From: a virus
Reading direction: 5' to 3' (one strand)
IMG/VR virus record: IMGVR_UViG_3300028840_000655
Coordinates: 1 to 63,957 of that record
Length of the DNA: 63,957 nucleotides
The translations under genes were made by a program, and so were the position numbers. Numbering within the stretch: the stretch's first letter is position 1; every line of letters starts with the position of its first letter. The notes under the pieces are model-generated. The model did no database searches, was not told the DNA's origin, and saw only the letters and a program-made list of their open reading frames with translations. Positions 54,257 to 63,180 of the stretch are shown piece after piece.

Positions 54257-55174
54257 ATGCCACGTCTCGTCGACATGGACATCGACACCGTCTCCCTCGT
54301 GGACAAGGGCGCGAACAATCGAAGGTTCGCCGTCCTCAAGCGCGCGTCAGTCCGTGGGCCGATGGTCTCCGCGCCTGACGACGCTCAATCGACGGAGAGC
54401 GGCGATAACGTGTCAGATGACACAGAACCAGAGTCGGGCGTTCGCGCGGCTCTGGGGAAGATTGCGGACGCTCTGGGGCTGTCTGACGAAGGACGCGAGT
54501 TCGTGGGCTTCGTCGACAACCACGGACAGCCGCTTACGGCAGAGACCGTCACGAAGGCGGTCGACTCATACCGGGACTTCGTCCTCGACGCTCTCAAGGT
54601 CGAGAAGGCGGGGCGGAAGATTAGCGGCGCTCGGATGACGCAGTTGAAGAACGCGATGAGCGTTCTCGGCGACCTCATCAACGGCGTCGAAGAGGGGTAT
54701 TGGACCCCGCCGAACATCGAGAAGGGACACGAGGTAGACGACATGAACGAGCAGGAACTCCGCGAACTCGTCGCGAAGACCGTGAGCGATACCTTCACGG
54801 CGGCGTTCGCCGACGACGGCGCGGGCACGCAGGCCATCGCGAAGGCGGTCGCGGGCGTGCAGAAGTCAGACGAGGCTCCCGCAGAGAGCAAGGAAGAGGC
54901 TCCGGCGGCTCCCGTCGAGACTGCGGCTCCGGCTCCGGCGGCGACCGAGACGTCCGCGCAGGAACTCGCCGACGCCATCTCCAAGCGTCTCGACGAGTTC
55001 GGCACGACTCAGGGTCAGGTCATCGAGGCGGTCGCGAAGGTCGCCGAGCGTCTTGACAACCTCGAAGGCGGCGCGCGCCAGAGCGGCGGAGCCATCGAGA
55101 AGGGCGAGAAGCCGAAGACCATCACCAAGCGCGAGAAGGGCGACATGTCGTCCCTCCACGGCATCCTCGGATAA
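54257..55174 (+). CDS. Capsid scaffold-like protein with XkdF C-terminal motif
   Basis: A 305-aa acidic protein beginning MDIDTVSLVDKGANNRRFAV, the last motif of XkdF-type proteases, then a long helical region with Ala/Pro/Glu-rich linker (EEAPAAPVETAAPAPAA) typical of scaffolds. It is in frame with the protease upstream, separated only by TAA, and has its own Shine-Dalgarno (GGAGGGTCTAA). It probably guides procapsid assembly. Confidence 0.7.
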   Translation: MPRLVDMDIDTVSLVDKGANNRRFAVLKRASVRGPMVSAPDDAQSTESGDNVSDDTEPESGVRAALGKIADALGLSDEGREFVGFVDNHGQPLTAETVTKAVDSYRDFVLDALKVEKAGRKISGARMTQLKNAMSVLGDLINGVEEGYWTPPNIEKGHEVDDMNEQELRELVAKTVSDTFTAAFADDGAGTQAIAKAVAGVQKSDEAPAESKEEAPAAPVETAAPAPAATETSAQELADAISKRLDEFGTTQGQVIEAVAKVAERLDNLEGGARQSGGAIEKGEKPKTITKREKGDMSSLHGILG

Positions 55175-55186
55175 GGGAGCGCGAAC

Positions 55187-55570
55187 ATGACCATCCCCGC
55201 ATCCGGCAAGTGGTCGCCAGACGGCAGGGCGTACGACTACGGGTCGGCGCTCGGCGTCAACCTCGACGCTTCGGCGTCGAAGGCGGGCGGCGTCCTCGCG
55301 GTCCCGGTCACGGCGCATTACGTCGCCTTGACGACGGGCGGCGCGGAAGCGCTCACCCTCGCGGACGGCGTACCGGGCCAGACCATCACCATCGCTCTCG
55401 TCTCTGACGGCGGCGACGGCACCCTGACCCCGGCGACGGCGTCAGGCTTCACGAGCATCGTCTTCGCTGACGCAGGCGACGTCGCGGCTCTCAAGTTCAT
55501 CGACTCGACCGTGGGTTGGGTCATCCTCGGCACGGCGGGCGTCCTTGCTCCGCCAGTCACCGTCGCCTAG
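55187..55570 (+). CDS. Head decoration-like protein
   Basis: A 127-aa beta-rich protein rich in Ala, Gly, Thr and Val (SGKWSPDGRAYDYGSALGVN, then GQTITIALVSDGGDGTL). It lies between scaffold and major capsid protein, where decoration or cement proteins usually are. The beta-solenoid-like composition fits. Assignment by position. Confidence 0.5.
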   Translation: MTIPASGKWSPDGRAYDYGSALGVNLDASASKAGGVLAVPVTAHYVALTTGGAEALTLADGVPGQTITIALVSDGGDGTLTPATASGFTSIVFADAGDVAALKFIDSTVGWVILGTAGVLAPPVTVA

Positions 55571-55588
55571 AGCGAAGGGAGATAGAAC

Positions 55589-56026
55589 ATGGCAGGCAAG
55601 ACCCTTACTCGTCCGTACGACGAGAAGAACGCAGGCGCGGTGTCGGTCGCGGAAGCGCGCATCGACTTCGCAGCCGCCGATGCGCGCGTATACCTCGCGT
55701 CGCTCCCGGCGGGGGCAATCATCCTCCGAGCGTGGTTCGACATCGAGACCTCGTTCGACAGCGGCACGAGCGACGAACTCAACATGGGTTGGGGCGACGT
55801 CGGCGCGGCTACGTCTGACGACATCATCGACGCGGTCGACGGCACCGGCTCCGGCATTCAGGGCGAGGTCGGTCCTCTCCCGGTCGGCACCCTTGCAGCG
55901 GCACAGGACATCTACCTGTATCACCTGACCGGGGGCACGGCTCCCACGGCGGGTTCCGCGAAGGGTTACATCCTCTTCGCCCGCGCAGCGGACAACGGCG
56001 AGAGCAACGGCTTCTACGGCGCGTAG
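55589..56026 (+). CDS. Head decoration/stabilising protein candidate
   Basis: A 145-aa protein (ARVYLASLPAGAIILRAWFD, then DIYLYHLTGGTAPTAGSAKG). It starts after GAAGGGAGATAG. It lies directly before the major capsid gene and is probably a capsid cement. Assignment by position and composition. Confidence 0.5.
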   Translation: MAGKTLTRPYDEKNAGAVSVAEARIDFAAADARVYLASLPAGAIILRAWFDIETSFDSGTSDELNMGWGDVGAATSDDIIDAVDGTGSGIQGEVGPLPVGTLAAAQDIYLYHLTGGTAPTAGSAKGYILFARAADNGESNGFYGA

Positions 56027-56054
56027 GGCTGGACTGAGAGAAGGGACACAGACA

Positions 56055-57008
56055 ATGACCATGACCGGAGACGAACTGCTCCGCAAGGCAGCGGGGACCA
56101 TCACGGTTCCCGGCAACTTCATCGCGGCGTCGGGACTGCTCCTGCCAGAGCAGGCCGACGCGTTCCTCGATGCTGTATACGACGCGACTCCGTTCGCTGC
56201 GCTACAGCGTGTCGAGCGTCGTCGCTCCAAGAGCGGCACCATCGCGAAGATTGGCATCGGCTCGCGCCTGCTCCGTCCGAAGACGACGGGCGTAGACGAC
56301 GCCACTCTCAGCCGTCCGGACTTCTCGGACGTCGGCTACCAGACGGTCGCTTCGCGGCTCGACTGGGAGATTGACGAAGAGACGTTCGAGGAGAACATCG
56401 AAGGCGCGGGCTTCGAGGACCATGTCCTCCGGCTCATGACCGACCAAGTCGGGCGCGACCTCGAAGACCTCCACTTCAACGGCGACCCGACCGACGTCTC
56501 GGCGGACGCGGTCTTCCTCAACCAGAACGCCGGTTGGCTCTACCAGTTGGAGACCGGCGGCATCGCGCATCGCGTGGACGGCTCCGCCATCTCCGCAGGC
56601 GCGGTCGAGAAGGGTCACTTCTTCGCTGCCATCGAGGCGATGCCGGACAAGTATCTGCAACAGGGCCGAGCGCGGTGGATGGCTTCCCCGACCACATGGG
56701 CGCGTTACGTCGAGTACCTGACCGACCGGGCGACCGGCGCAGGCGACAGCGCTCTCATCAACGGTCAGGTTCCGTCAATCGCGGGCATCAACGGCGTGTC
56801 CATCCCGGTCATGCCGAACGACCGCATCCTTCTCGCGGACCCGCAGAACTTCATCGTCGTGAACACCAAGGACATCCGTGTTCGCCGAACGACTGAGGGT
56901 CGCGAGGCCATCCGCGCCGACAAGCGCTTCTACGCAATCTTCCTTGACGACGATTGCATGATTGAAGAGCAGGACGGCGTCGTGGACGTCTACGGTCTCA
57001 CCGCCTAA
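56055..57008 (+). CDS. Major capsid protein (HK97 fold)
   Basis: A 317-aa protein. The HK97-fold pattern includes an N-arm (LLLPEQADAFLDAVYDAT), a middle spine-helix region (LEDLHFNGDPTD) and the A-domain (ADPQNFIVVNTKDIRVRRT, FLDDDCMIEEQDGVVDVYG). It resembles capsid proteins that lack a long N-terminal delta domain and use a separate scaffold, which is consistent with the upstream gene. It would be the most abundant phage protein. Confidence 0.85.
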   Translation: MTMTGDELLRKAAGTITVPGNFIAASGLLLPEQADAFLDAVYDATPFAALQRVERRRSKSGTIAKIGIGSRLLRPKTTGVDDATLSRPDFSDVGYQTVASRLDWEIDEETFEENIEGAGFEDHVLRLMTDQVGRDLEDLHFNGDPTDVSADAVFLNQNAGWLYQLETGGIAHRVDGSAISAGAVEKGHFFAAIEAMPDKYLQQGRARWMASPTTWARYVEYLTDRATGAGDSALINGQVPSIAGINGVSIPVMPNDRILLADPQNFIVVNTKDIRVRRTTEGREAIRADKRFYAIFLDDDCMIEEQDGVVDVYGLTA

Positions 57009-57024
57009 GACATCCATCTAGAAG

Positions 57025-57063
57025 GCGGGTCGAGCGGTGGCGGGACAGGGCCGCTCGACCCGC
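57025..57063 (+). terminator. Hairpin after the major capsid gene
   Basis: Perfect 13-bp stem GCGGGTCGAGCGG (57025-57037) with CCGCTCGACCCGC (57051-57063). No U-run follows, so it may limit read-through or protect the abundant capsid mRNA 3' end rather than fully terminate. Confidence 0.6.
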
Positions 57064-57090
57064 TAACTTCATCCGGGGAGACGAGGGACC

Positions 57091-57459
57091 ATGTACGTCC
57101 GATTGAACAACCAGACGAAGGGTTCGCTGACCACACAGTTGCCTAGCGGCGCGAAGGTCAGCATCACTCCGGCAGGCATCGAACTGTCCGACGAAGACGC
57201 GGCGTGGCTCATCGGGCGCTACGCGAACGTCGTCGAGTATGTCGTCGACACGTTGACCGACGAGCGTCCTGTTTCGCTGCCAGAGCCAGAAGCGCAGCCA
57301 GAGCCGGAGCCTGCTCCGACCCCGACTTCCGTACAGCCGGAGACCACGACAGAAGACAGCGGCTCCGGGGCAATCTCCGTCGCCGAACTTACCGAAGGCG
57401 GAAGGAAGGGCGCGACGAAGTCGAGCAAGTCGTCCGGACGCCGAACCAAGCGCACTTAG
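57091..57459 (+). CDS. Small head-region protein with Pro/Glu linker
   Basis: A 122-aa protein: a compact N-terminal part (residues 1-60, VRLNNQTKGSLTTQLPSGAKV) and a long Glu/Pro/Thr-rich linker ending in a basic SSKSSGRRTKRT tail. The plan is the same as that of the protein at 1800-2072. Function unknown, structural by position. Confidence 0.55.
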   Translation: MYVRLNNQTKGSLTTQLPSGAKVSITPAGIELSDEDAAWLIGRYANVVEYVVDTLTDERPVSLPEPEAQPEPEPAPTPTSVQPETTTEDSGSGAISVAELTEGGRKGATKSSKSSGRRTKRT

Positions 57460-57473
57460 AACGGAGCGGCTAG

Positions 57474-59375
57474 ATGGCGATTGGCGACGACTTCTCGATT
57501 GCGGCGAACGGCGACATCCGCCACGTCTCCGGGTCGACGAACTACTCCGTCTTGGAGATGCACCGTTGGTTGCAGGGTCTCGCTGACAACGAGGACTCGG
57601 CAGGCAACGACTACATGGACATCACTCGGTTCACGCCGAGCGAGCGTTCGACCGACAACATCATCACGCTTCTCGACTACAGCGGCATCTCGGGTCCGAC
57701 ATACAACCTCGACGACACAGCCATCGAGTTCCTGTACGACGGCAGCATCGAGCAGAGCGGCGGCGACACGCGCTACGCCGGTCTCGTGGTCGTGGGCGCG
57801 GTCGAGACGGGCACCGAACTGCAAATCTGGCAGGACGAGGCAATCCTGACGAGCCATTGGTCGACAGGGAAGAACCCCGACGCAGGCGCGTCCATCCTCA
57901 ACCGCGTCCTCATCAAGACGCGCGAGGGCGGCGCGAACATCGACGGCGGTCGCATCATCGTGTGGGCGAGGGAACTCGGCGACACGTACGGCGAGTTCGC
58001 TGTGACGATGGGTCTCGGCAACAACACGGCGGCTATCTTCACGTCGACCGACCTCAACAACCAGACGGCAGAAGCCACCATCGCGACATGGTCTGACGTG
58101 ACGAACACCGAAGGCTATCAGTTGTACGACATCTCGGACGATGGAGCGGACGAGGCGTGGTACAGCCGATGGGACTACGGCACGCGCTCGGCGGCACAGG
58201 TCTACGAGCGAACGAAGTGGCTACAGCGACGCGGCACGGCTTCGACCTTGCACGCGATGAGCGGCGCGCTCTTCCGTGGCATCACGCATCAATGGAACTT
58301 CGACGGTCAGACGACGAACTTCACGGAGAACAACATCGTCGTTTGGGGCGTCTACATCACGTTCACGGGTCAGACGACGAACTTCACGCTCGGCGAGTAC
58401 CTGTCGTTCAGCGGCGGCGCGTACGGCAAACTCATCATGGTCAACGACGCAGGCGCGACCGGCGAGATGGTCGTCATGGTGCAGAACGCGGGGTCCATCA
58501 CGACTTCCGAGACCATCACGGGTCTCACGTCAGGCGGCGACGGCACGGTCGGCACCGTCACGGACAACACACAGACGGGCGGTTCGGCTCGCATCCTTGC
58601 GGTCGACGACAACGGCGCGACCGGAACCATGTGGGTCCAGTTGCTTTCGGGCACGGCTCCCGGCGACAACTACGTCCTCTACGAGCGAGGCTCGGCGGCG
58701 ACCGACCACGGCGCGGTGCAGGGCACCGTCTCGACCATCACGGTCTCGCCAGAGTTCATCGGCACCTACACCGGCTCCGCATTCATCGGAGCGCGAGGCA
58801 TCGGCGTCGAACCGACTGACGGCATCGCAGCCGACCAGTTCTTCGAGTTGACGACCGGCGCACTCGTGCAGCCGCCGAACAACCAGACGTTCACCGTGTT
58901 CGGTCTCGTGGTCGGGGACCGCGTCCTCGTCACGAACAACAACGCGGGCGCTCCGGACTTCGCGCAGTTGACGTTGAACACGACGCTCTCCGGGGCGACT
59001 GTGGGCAGCGTCATCGTCGACGAGGCAATCCCCGCAGACACTCCGTCTTCGGGTTGGCTCCGCGTCGAGACGGACGCAGGGCGCTATCAGCATTGCGTCT
59101 ACACGTCATGGGCGACGTCGACGTTCACCATCTCGCCGACTGAGGACTTCTCAGGCGACAACGCGACGGCTGGCAACGGCGTCATGATTGGCTACATCGA
59201 CAAGGCGGCGACAGCCGTCGAAGAGTCGTGGACCGGCACCTACCAGTCGGACCGCACGATGTTCGTGCGAGTGCGCGAGGGAACGTCGGGCACGCCAATC
59301 AAGACCTTCGAGACGACAGCGGTCTTCGGTTCCGGTGGCGGTTCGGCTACAGCCATCCGAACGGACGACTACTAG
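57474..59375 (+). CDS. Large beta-rich structural protein
   Basis: A 633-aa protein. The first 260 residues read as a helical/mixed domain (YSVLEMHRWLQGLADNEDS and later ARELGDTYGEFAVTM); the middle has two related beta modules (KLIMVNDAGATGEM and ARILAVDDNGATGTM, about 85 residues apart), suggesting a duplicated fold. It lies between capsid protein and connector, an unusual place for so large a protein. It could be a head fibre or decoration. No Walker or catalytic motif. Confidence 0.55.
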   Translation: MAIGDDFSIAANGDIRHVSGSTNYSVLEMHRWLQGLADNEDSAGNDYMDITRFTPSERSTDNIITLLDYSGISGPTYNLDDTAIEFLYDGSIEQSGGDTRYAGLVVVGAVETGTELQIWQDEAILTSHWSTGKNPDAGASILNRVLIKTREGGANIDGGRIIVWARELGDTYGEFAVTMGLGNNTAAIFTSTDLNNQTAEATIATWSDVTNTEGYQLYDISDDGADEAWYSRWDYGTRSAAQVYERTKWLQRRGTASTLHAMSGALFRGITHQWNFDGQTTNFTENNIVVWGVYITFTGQTTNFTLGEYLSFSGGAYGKLIMVNDAGATGEMVVMVQNAGSITTSETITGLTSGGDGTVGTVTDNTQTGGSARILAVDDNGATGTMWVQLLSGTAPGDNYVLYERGSAATDHGAVQGTVSTITVSPEFIGTYTGSAFIGARGIGVEPTDGIAADQFFELTTGALVQPPNNQTFTVFGLVVGDRVLVTNNNAGAPDFAQLTLNTTLSGATVGSVIVDEAIPADTPSSGWLRVETDAGRYQHCVYTSWATSTFTISPTEDFSGDNATAGNGVMIGYIDKAATAVEESWTGTYQSDRTMFVRVREGTSGTPIKTFETTAVFGSGGGSATAIRTDDY

Positions 59376-59400
59376 CGGGCGGGGTCCACTCCCCGATGAG

Positions 59401-59441
59401 AGCAACGACGGTCCGGCCCAGTATCCGGACCGTCGCTTGCT
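59401..59441 (+). terminator. Hairpin between the two large structural genes
   Basis: CGACGGTCCGG (59406-59416) pairs with CCGGACCGTCG (59425-59435), extended outward by AGCAA/TTGCT with one bulge. There is no strong U-tract. Possibly an mRNA-stabilising or partly terminating hairpin. Confidence 0.6.
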
Positions 59442-59455
59442 ACACGGAGGTCTAG

Positions 59456-61300
59456 ATGGCAGCGTCCACATGGAACCTCGCGAACACGACAGACATCATG
59501 CTCGAACCGTCGACGGACGGGAACTTCACGGCGTTCGGCGGCGGTCCTGCGGGTCTCAACAACGAGACCGACTACTTCATCCAAGGGTCGGAGTGCGAGT
59601 CGAAGAACGCATGGGCGAGCGCGTATCGCGGGATGATGCACGACGAGGGCGCGGACCTTCCCATCGGGACCGACGAGGTCGCGATGATATGGACCATCTA
59701 TCACGTTCCGAACGCGCTCACCGACAACGCCGGAGCGGGCGAGACCGGGCACGTCATCCGCGCAGGCTCGGCGGTCGACGCGAACTACTACTACTTCAAG
59801 GTCGGCGACAACCTGACGTTGCTCTTCGAGACGTGGGTTCCGTGGGTCGTCAACTGGGATAACTCGCTCGAAAGCGGCACGGTCGGGACGCCAACGGCGA
59901 CCATCGACCATATCGGCGCGGGATGGGACGTCTCCGCGAACGGTCCGACGAAGGGTTCTCCGGCGGGCATCGACTGTATCCGCGAAGGTCGGTTCGAGTT
60001 GCAGTACCGCGACGGCGACGCGACACCGAATGGGCCGAACACGTTTGCGCTCGCGGAAGCGTTCTCCAACGATAACTCGCGCCGATGGGGCGTCTTGGAG
60101 TTCATCGCAGGCACGTACCGGATGCAGGGATACCACTCGTTCGGCGACGCGTCGAACCCGGTCTACTTCCAAGACTCGGACGTCGTCCTCTTCATCCGCG
60201 ACACGCCATACGCTCCGGCGGGCTTCAACCGCATCGAAATCGAGAACGCGTCGACCGACGTCGATTGGGACAACATCATCATCACGGCGTTGGGGACGCA
60301 GTCACCGGGGACGTTCGTCGTCACGTCCGGCGCATTCGACGCGGTCAACTGCCAGTTCATCGGCATGGGGACGTTCGACTTCCTGTCAAGTTCGAGTGCG
60401 ACCGCATGTGTGTTCGCGGGCACGGCTCAGGTCACGGCTCCGGGGACCGACCTGTCGGGGTCGCAGTTCGTCGAGCCTACGGTCGCGGCAGATACGGCGG
60501 CGGTCGTGTGGGATACAGCGACCGACACGGACGGACTGCTCGACAACACGTCGTTCGTCTCGCACCCGACCACGGCGCACCACGCCATCGAGTTCTCGAC
60601 CTTCGCGACCTCGTTCGACCTCGTCGGCATCGCGTTCTCAGGCTTCGGGGCCGAAGGCGCGAACGACGCAGCGCTCTACTTCCCGGACACCGGCTCGGAC
60701 CGGGCATGGGTCGTCAACCTCATCGGTTGCACCGGGACAATCAACTTCAAGAAGGTCAGGGCGGGCGACACGGTCTCGCTCGTCATCGACCCGGTCACGC
60801 TCGCCATCACGGTCGAGAACTCGGCAGGGACAGCCATCTCCGGCGCGCGGGTCATCGCGGAGGTCACGTCGGCGGCGGGCGGATGGCCCTATCAGGAGTC
60901 CATCTCCATCGTCCAGACGGCAGGCACGGCGACCGCGACGCACACGGCGCACGGGCTGTCGACGAACGATTGGGTCGTCATCCGTGGGGCGACGCAAGAG
61001 GAATACAACGGGGTCCATCAAATCACGGTCACGGGCGTCAACACGTACACGTTCAGCGTCGACAGCGGTGCGACGTCCCCGGCGACCGGCTCCCCGACCG
61101 CGACCTTCGCTGTCATCCAAGGCACGACCAACGTCTCCGGCTTCATCTCGGCGACCTACTCGTACACGGCGAACCAACCCGTACGAGTCAGGACGCGCAG
61201 CGCGACGACTCCCCCGTACTACAAGCCGGACGTCCGGACCGTTACCATCGACAGCGGAAGCGGTGCGAGTCAGACCATCGCGCTCATCACGGACCAGTAG
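59456..61300 (+). CDS. Large beta-rich structural protein with FCCH-like insert
   Basis: A 614-aa protein. The middle contains beta-helix-like runs (IIITALGTQSPGTFVVTSGA, GMGTFDFLSSSSATACVFAG). Residues about 490-555 read ATATHTAHGLSTNDWVVIRG, then EEYNGVHQITVTG, a module like the FCCH-type domain found in phage structural proteins. Not recognised as a tail protein; with the protein before it, it may form a head-associated appendage. Confidence 0.55.
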   Translation: MAASTWNLANTTDIMLEPSTDGNFTAFGGGPAGLNNETDYFIQGSECESKNAWASAYRGMMHDEGADLPIGTDEVAMIWTIYHVPNALTDNAGAGETGHVIRAGSAVDANYYYFKVGDNLTLLFETWVPWVVNWDNSLESGTVGTPTATIDHIGAGWDVSANGPTKGSPAGIDCIREGRFELQYRDGDATPNGPNTFALAEAFSNDNSRRWGVLEFIAGTYRMQGYHSFGDASNPVYFQDSDVVLFIRDTPYAPAGFNRIEIENASTDVDWDNIIITALGTQSPGTFVVTSGAFDAVNCQFIGMGTFDFLSSSSATACVFAGTAQVTAPGTDLSGSQFVEPTVAADTAAVVWDTATDTDGLLDNTSFVSHPTTAHHAIEFSTFATSFDLVGIAFSGFGAEGANDAALYFPDTGSDRAWVVNLIGCTGTINFKKVRAGDTVSLVIDPVTLAITVENSAGTAISGARVIAEVTSAAGGWPYQESISIVQTAGTATATHTAHGLSTNDWVVIRGATQEEYNGVHQITVTGVNTYTFSVDSGATSPATGSPTATFAVIQGTTNVSGFISATYSYTANQPVRVRTRSATTPPYYKPDVRTVTIDSGSGASQTIALITDQ

Positions 61301-61310
61301 GGGAGTGGCA

Positions 61311-61769
61311 ATGCACGAGTACAAGGCGAACCGCGCACCGATTGACAGCGACAAGGCGGCGTGTCTCGATTGCGGCAAGCCGCCGAGCGACAGCGAACAT
61401 TCGACCGTCACCGTGACGCCACCCGGCGACAAGGTCGTCATCCCCGGCAACCCGCCGGAGACAAGGGCGCGCGTCGTTCACATGGAAGACCTCCGCAGGC
61501 CGGACGGCACGGCTCCGAAGAACAACGGCGAACTCATCTCCGTCATGAACGCGAACGCGCTCGCGCAGGACAACGCGGACCTCCGCAATCAGGTCTCGGA
61601 ACTCAAGGCCATGCTCGCGAAGGTCAACCTCGTCTTGACGAGCATCCAGAAACAGCAGCAGGCGATGAGCGTCACCATCGCGCAGACACACGGCGCGACG
61701 CAGGACACGAAGACTCGTCTCATGGCGCACATGCGCGACGAGCATGGTCTCCCGTGGCTTGGAGAGTAG
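61311..61769 (+). CDS. Coiled-coil protein with N-terminal zinc pair
   Basis: A 152-aa protein with CLDCGKPPS (18-26), a proline-rich stretch, then a long coiled coil (NALAQDNADLRNQVSELKAM). An oligomeric assembly factor or spacer is suggested. It starts after AGGGGAGTGGCA. Unknown function. Confidence 0.55.
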   Translation: MHEYKANRAPIDSDKAACLDCGKPPSDSEHSTVTVTPPGDKVVIPGNPPETRARVVHMEDLRRPDGTAPKNNGELISVMNANALAQDNADLRNQVSELKAMLAKVNLVLTSIQKQQQAMSVTIAQTHGATQDTKTRLMAHMRDEHGLPWLGE

Positions 61770-61779
61770 AAGGTGATGG

Positions 61780-62391
61780 ATGGCGACGGCGATTGATTGG
61801 GGGACGCGGGTTCTCACTATTCCGAAGGCCGACCTGACGCCTGTATCGGGCGAACTCTACGAACTCGACACGGAAGCGTGGCGGCTCGAACTCAAGGCTC
61901 TCGAAACGAGCGAGGACGGCATCGTCTTCCCTGACATCCACAGGAACCCGGTCGACTCAGGCATCGTCATCGCGGGCGTGCAGTACGCGCGCTTCATCGA
62001 AATCATCAACGGCTTCAAGGTCGAGTTCCAAGTCGACGGGTTGGTCTCACCGGATGACCACTACTCCGTCACGCTCGTCGGCTCGAACAACAACATCTTC
62101 GACGAGGGCGTCATCGTCAGGAACTCGGTCGGCGTGAACTCGCAGAACTCAGCGGGTCTCATCAAGGACACGAACGCGGACCTCGCGGCGGACGTGTGGG
62201 CGTATCAGATTACGCCGGGGTTCAACGTCGCGGACCTCGTTCGGGGCATCGCGGCGGCGAACCTCGCGAAGTTGTCCGGGGCGGGCGGTTCGACCATCAT
62301 CATCCGCGACGTCGACGACACGAAGGACGCCATCACGGCGAGCGTCGACGCGGACGGGAACCGCATCTCCCTCGTTCTAGACCTGTCGTGA
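61780..62391 (+). CDS. Conserved phage structural protein
   Basis: A 203-aa protein of a family often seen in tailed phages near head-tail genes: SGELYELDTEAWRLELKALE, then GVQYARFIEIINGFKVEFQV and SVTLVGSNNNIFDEGVI, NSQNSAGLI. The family's role is not known to me. Its place before the connector agrees with a head or neck component. Confidence 0.65.
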   Translation: MATAIDWGTRVLTIPKADLTPVSGELYELDTEAWRLELKALETSEDGIVFPDIHRNPVDSGIVIAGVQYARFIEIINGFKVEFQVDGLVSPDDHYSVTLVGSNNNIFDEGVIVRNSVGVNSQNSAGLIKDTNADLAADVWAYQITPGFNVADLVRGIAAANLAKLSGAGGSTIIIRDVDDTKDAITASVDADGNRISLVLDLS

Positions 62392-62392
62392 C

Positions 62393-62821
62393 ATGTTCGC
62401 ACCGCGCTACTTCACCGAACGCTACTGGACCGGGCGCTACTGGCCGCCGGGGGGTGACATCGTCATCGCTCCGCATTACGGCATCGTCACCGTTCGCGAC
62501 GAGCGGTCGGTCGGCGTGGTCGCGGCACCGGAGCGCGAAGCGTTCATCTCAAGCGACGTCCGGACGGTCTCTGTCGACGCTCGACGGGTTCGGTCTGTAT
62601 ATCTGGCGTCCTCGGACCCGCGTATCGTGGCTGTCGCGGCGCAGGACGGACGGAGAGCGGCGTTTGCGTGGCAGGGGAGGAATGTATCGGTCCAGCCGCA
62701 ATCTTCCCGCACAGGGCGTCTGGCGGCGTCTGACGGTCGCAGGGCTTCCGTCAGTTCGACAGGACGACGTAGCATGGTCTCGACGCGCGGGCGGCGGGCG
62801 ACGGTAACGGAGACGACATGA
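62393..62821 (+). CDS. Small arginine-rich structural-region protein
   Basis: A 142-aa protein starting FAPRYFTERYWTGRYWPPGG, a motif common in small proteins that follow the family of the preceding gene, then about 100 residues of a low-complexity Arg/Ser/Val repeat (VRTVSVDARRVRSVYLASS). The start lies one base after the previous stop. Function unknown. Confidence 0.55.
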   Translation: MFAPRYFTERYWTGRYWPPGGDIVIAPHYGIVTVRDERSVGVVAAPEREAFISSDVRTVSVDARRVRSVYLASSDPRIVAVAAQDGRRAAFAWQGRNVSVQPQSSRTGRLAASDGRRASVSSTGRRSMVSTRGRRATVTETT

Positions 62822-63180
62822 GCGACCTCGAACTCATCTACGGCGAAGACAAGACCCTTGACGTACAGGTCACGGACGAGACGGGCGTTCCCGGCACCGT
62901 CGACATCTCGTCGTCGGAGTTCTGGTTCGTCGTCAAGGCCGATTGGCTCGACTCGGACTCGGCGGCGTTGCTCACGAAGACGGTCGGCTCCGGCATCGCC
63001 ATCGCAGACGGACCGAACGGGCAGGCGACCATCGCCATCGCAGACACGGACTTCGCGGCGTTCGACAACGAGCCACGGCAGTACGTGTGGGGTCTCGCGG
63101 AGCGTAACGGCGGGACCGTCTACCGGCTCGACCGGGGGACCATGCTCATCTCACCGGCAGTCCTAGAGGTTCTGACATGA
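62818..63180 (+). CDS. Structural protein with BppU-N-like domain
   Basis: A 120-aa protein (LELIYGEDKTLDVQVTDETG, then SEFWFVVKADWL and ATIAIADTDFAAFD ... YVWGLAERNG) that resembles the small N-terminal domain of baseplate proteins such as BppU. It overlaps its neighbours by 4 bases on each side. Probably an adaptor in the neck or tail. Confidence 0.55.
   Translation: MSDLELIYGEDKTLDVQVTDETGVPGTVDISSSEFWFVVKADWLDSDSAALLTKTVGSGIAIADGPNGQATIAIADTDFAAFDNEPRQYVWGLAERNGGTVYRLDRGTMLISPAVLEVLT

Noticed and set aside
56288-56300. GGCGTAGACGAC in the capsid gene as an operator
   Set aside because: Only one half of the palindrome is present and there is no promoter nearby. Similar half-sites at 39898 and 46290 were also left out.
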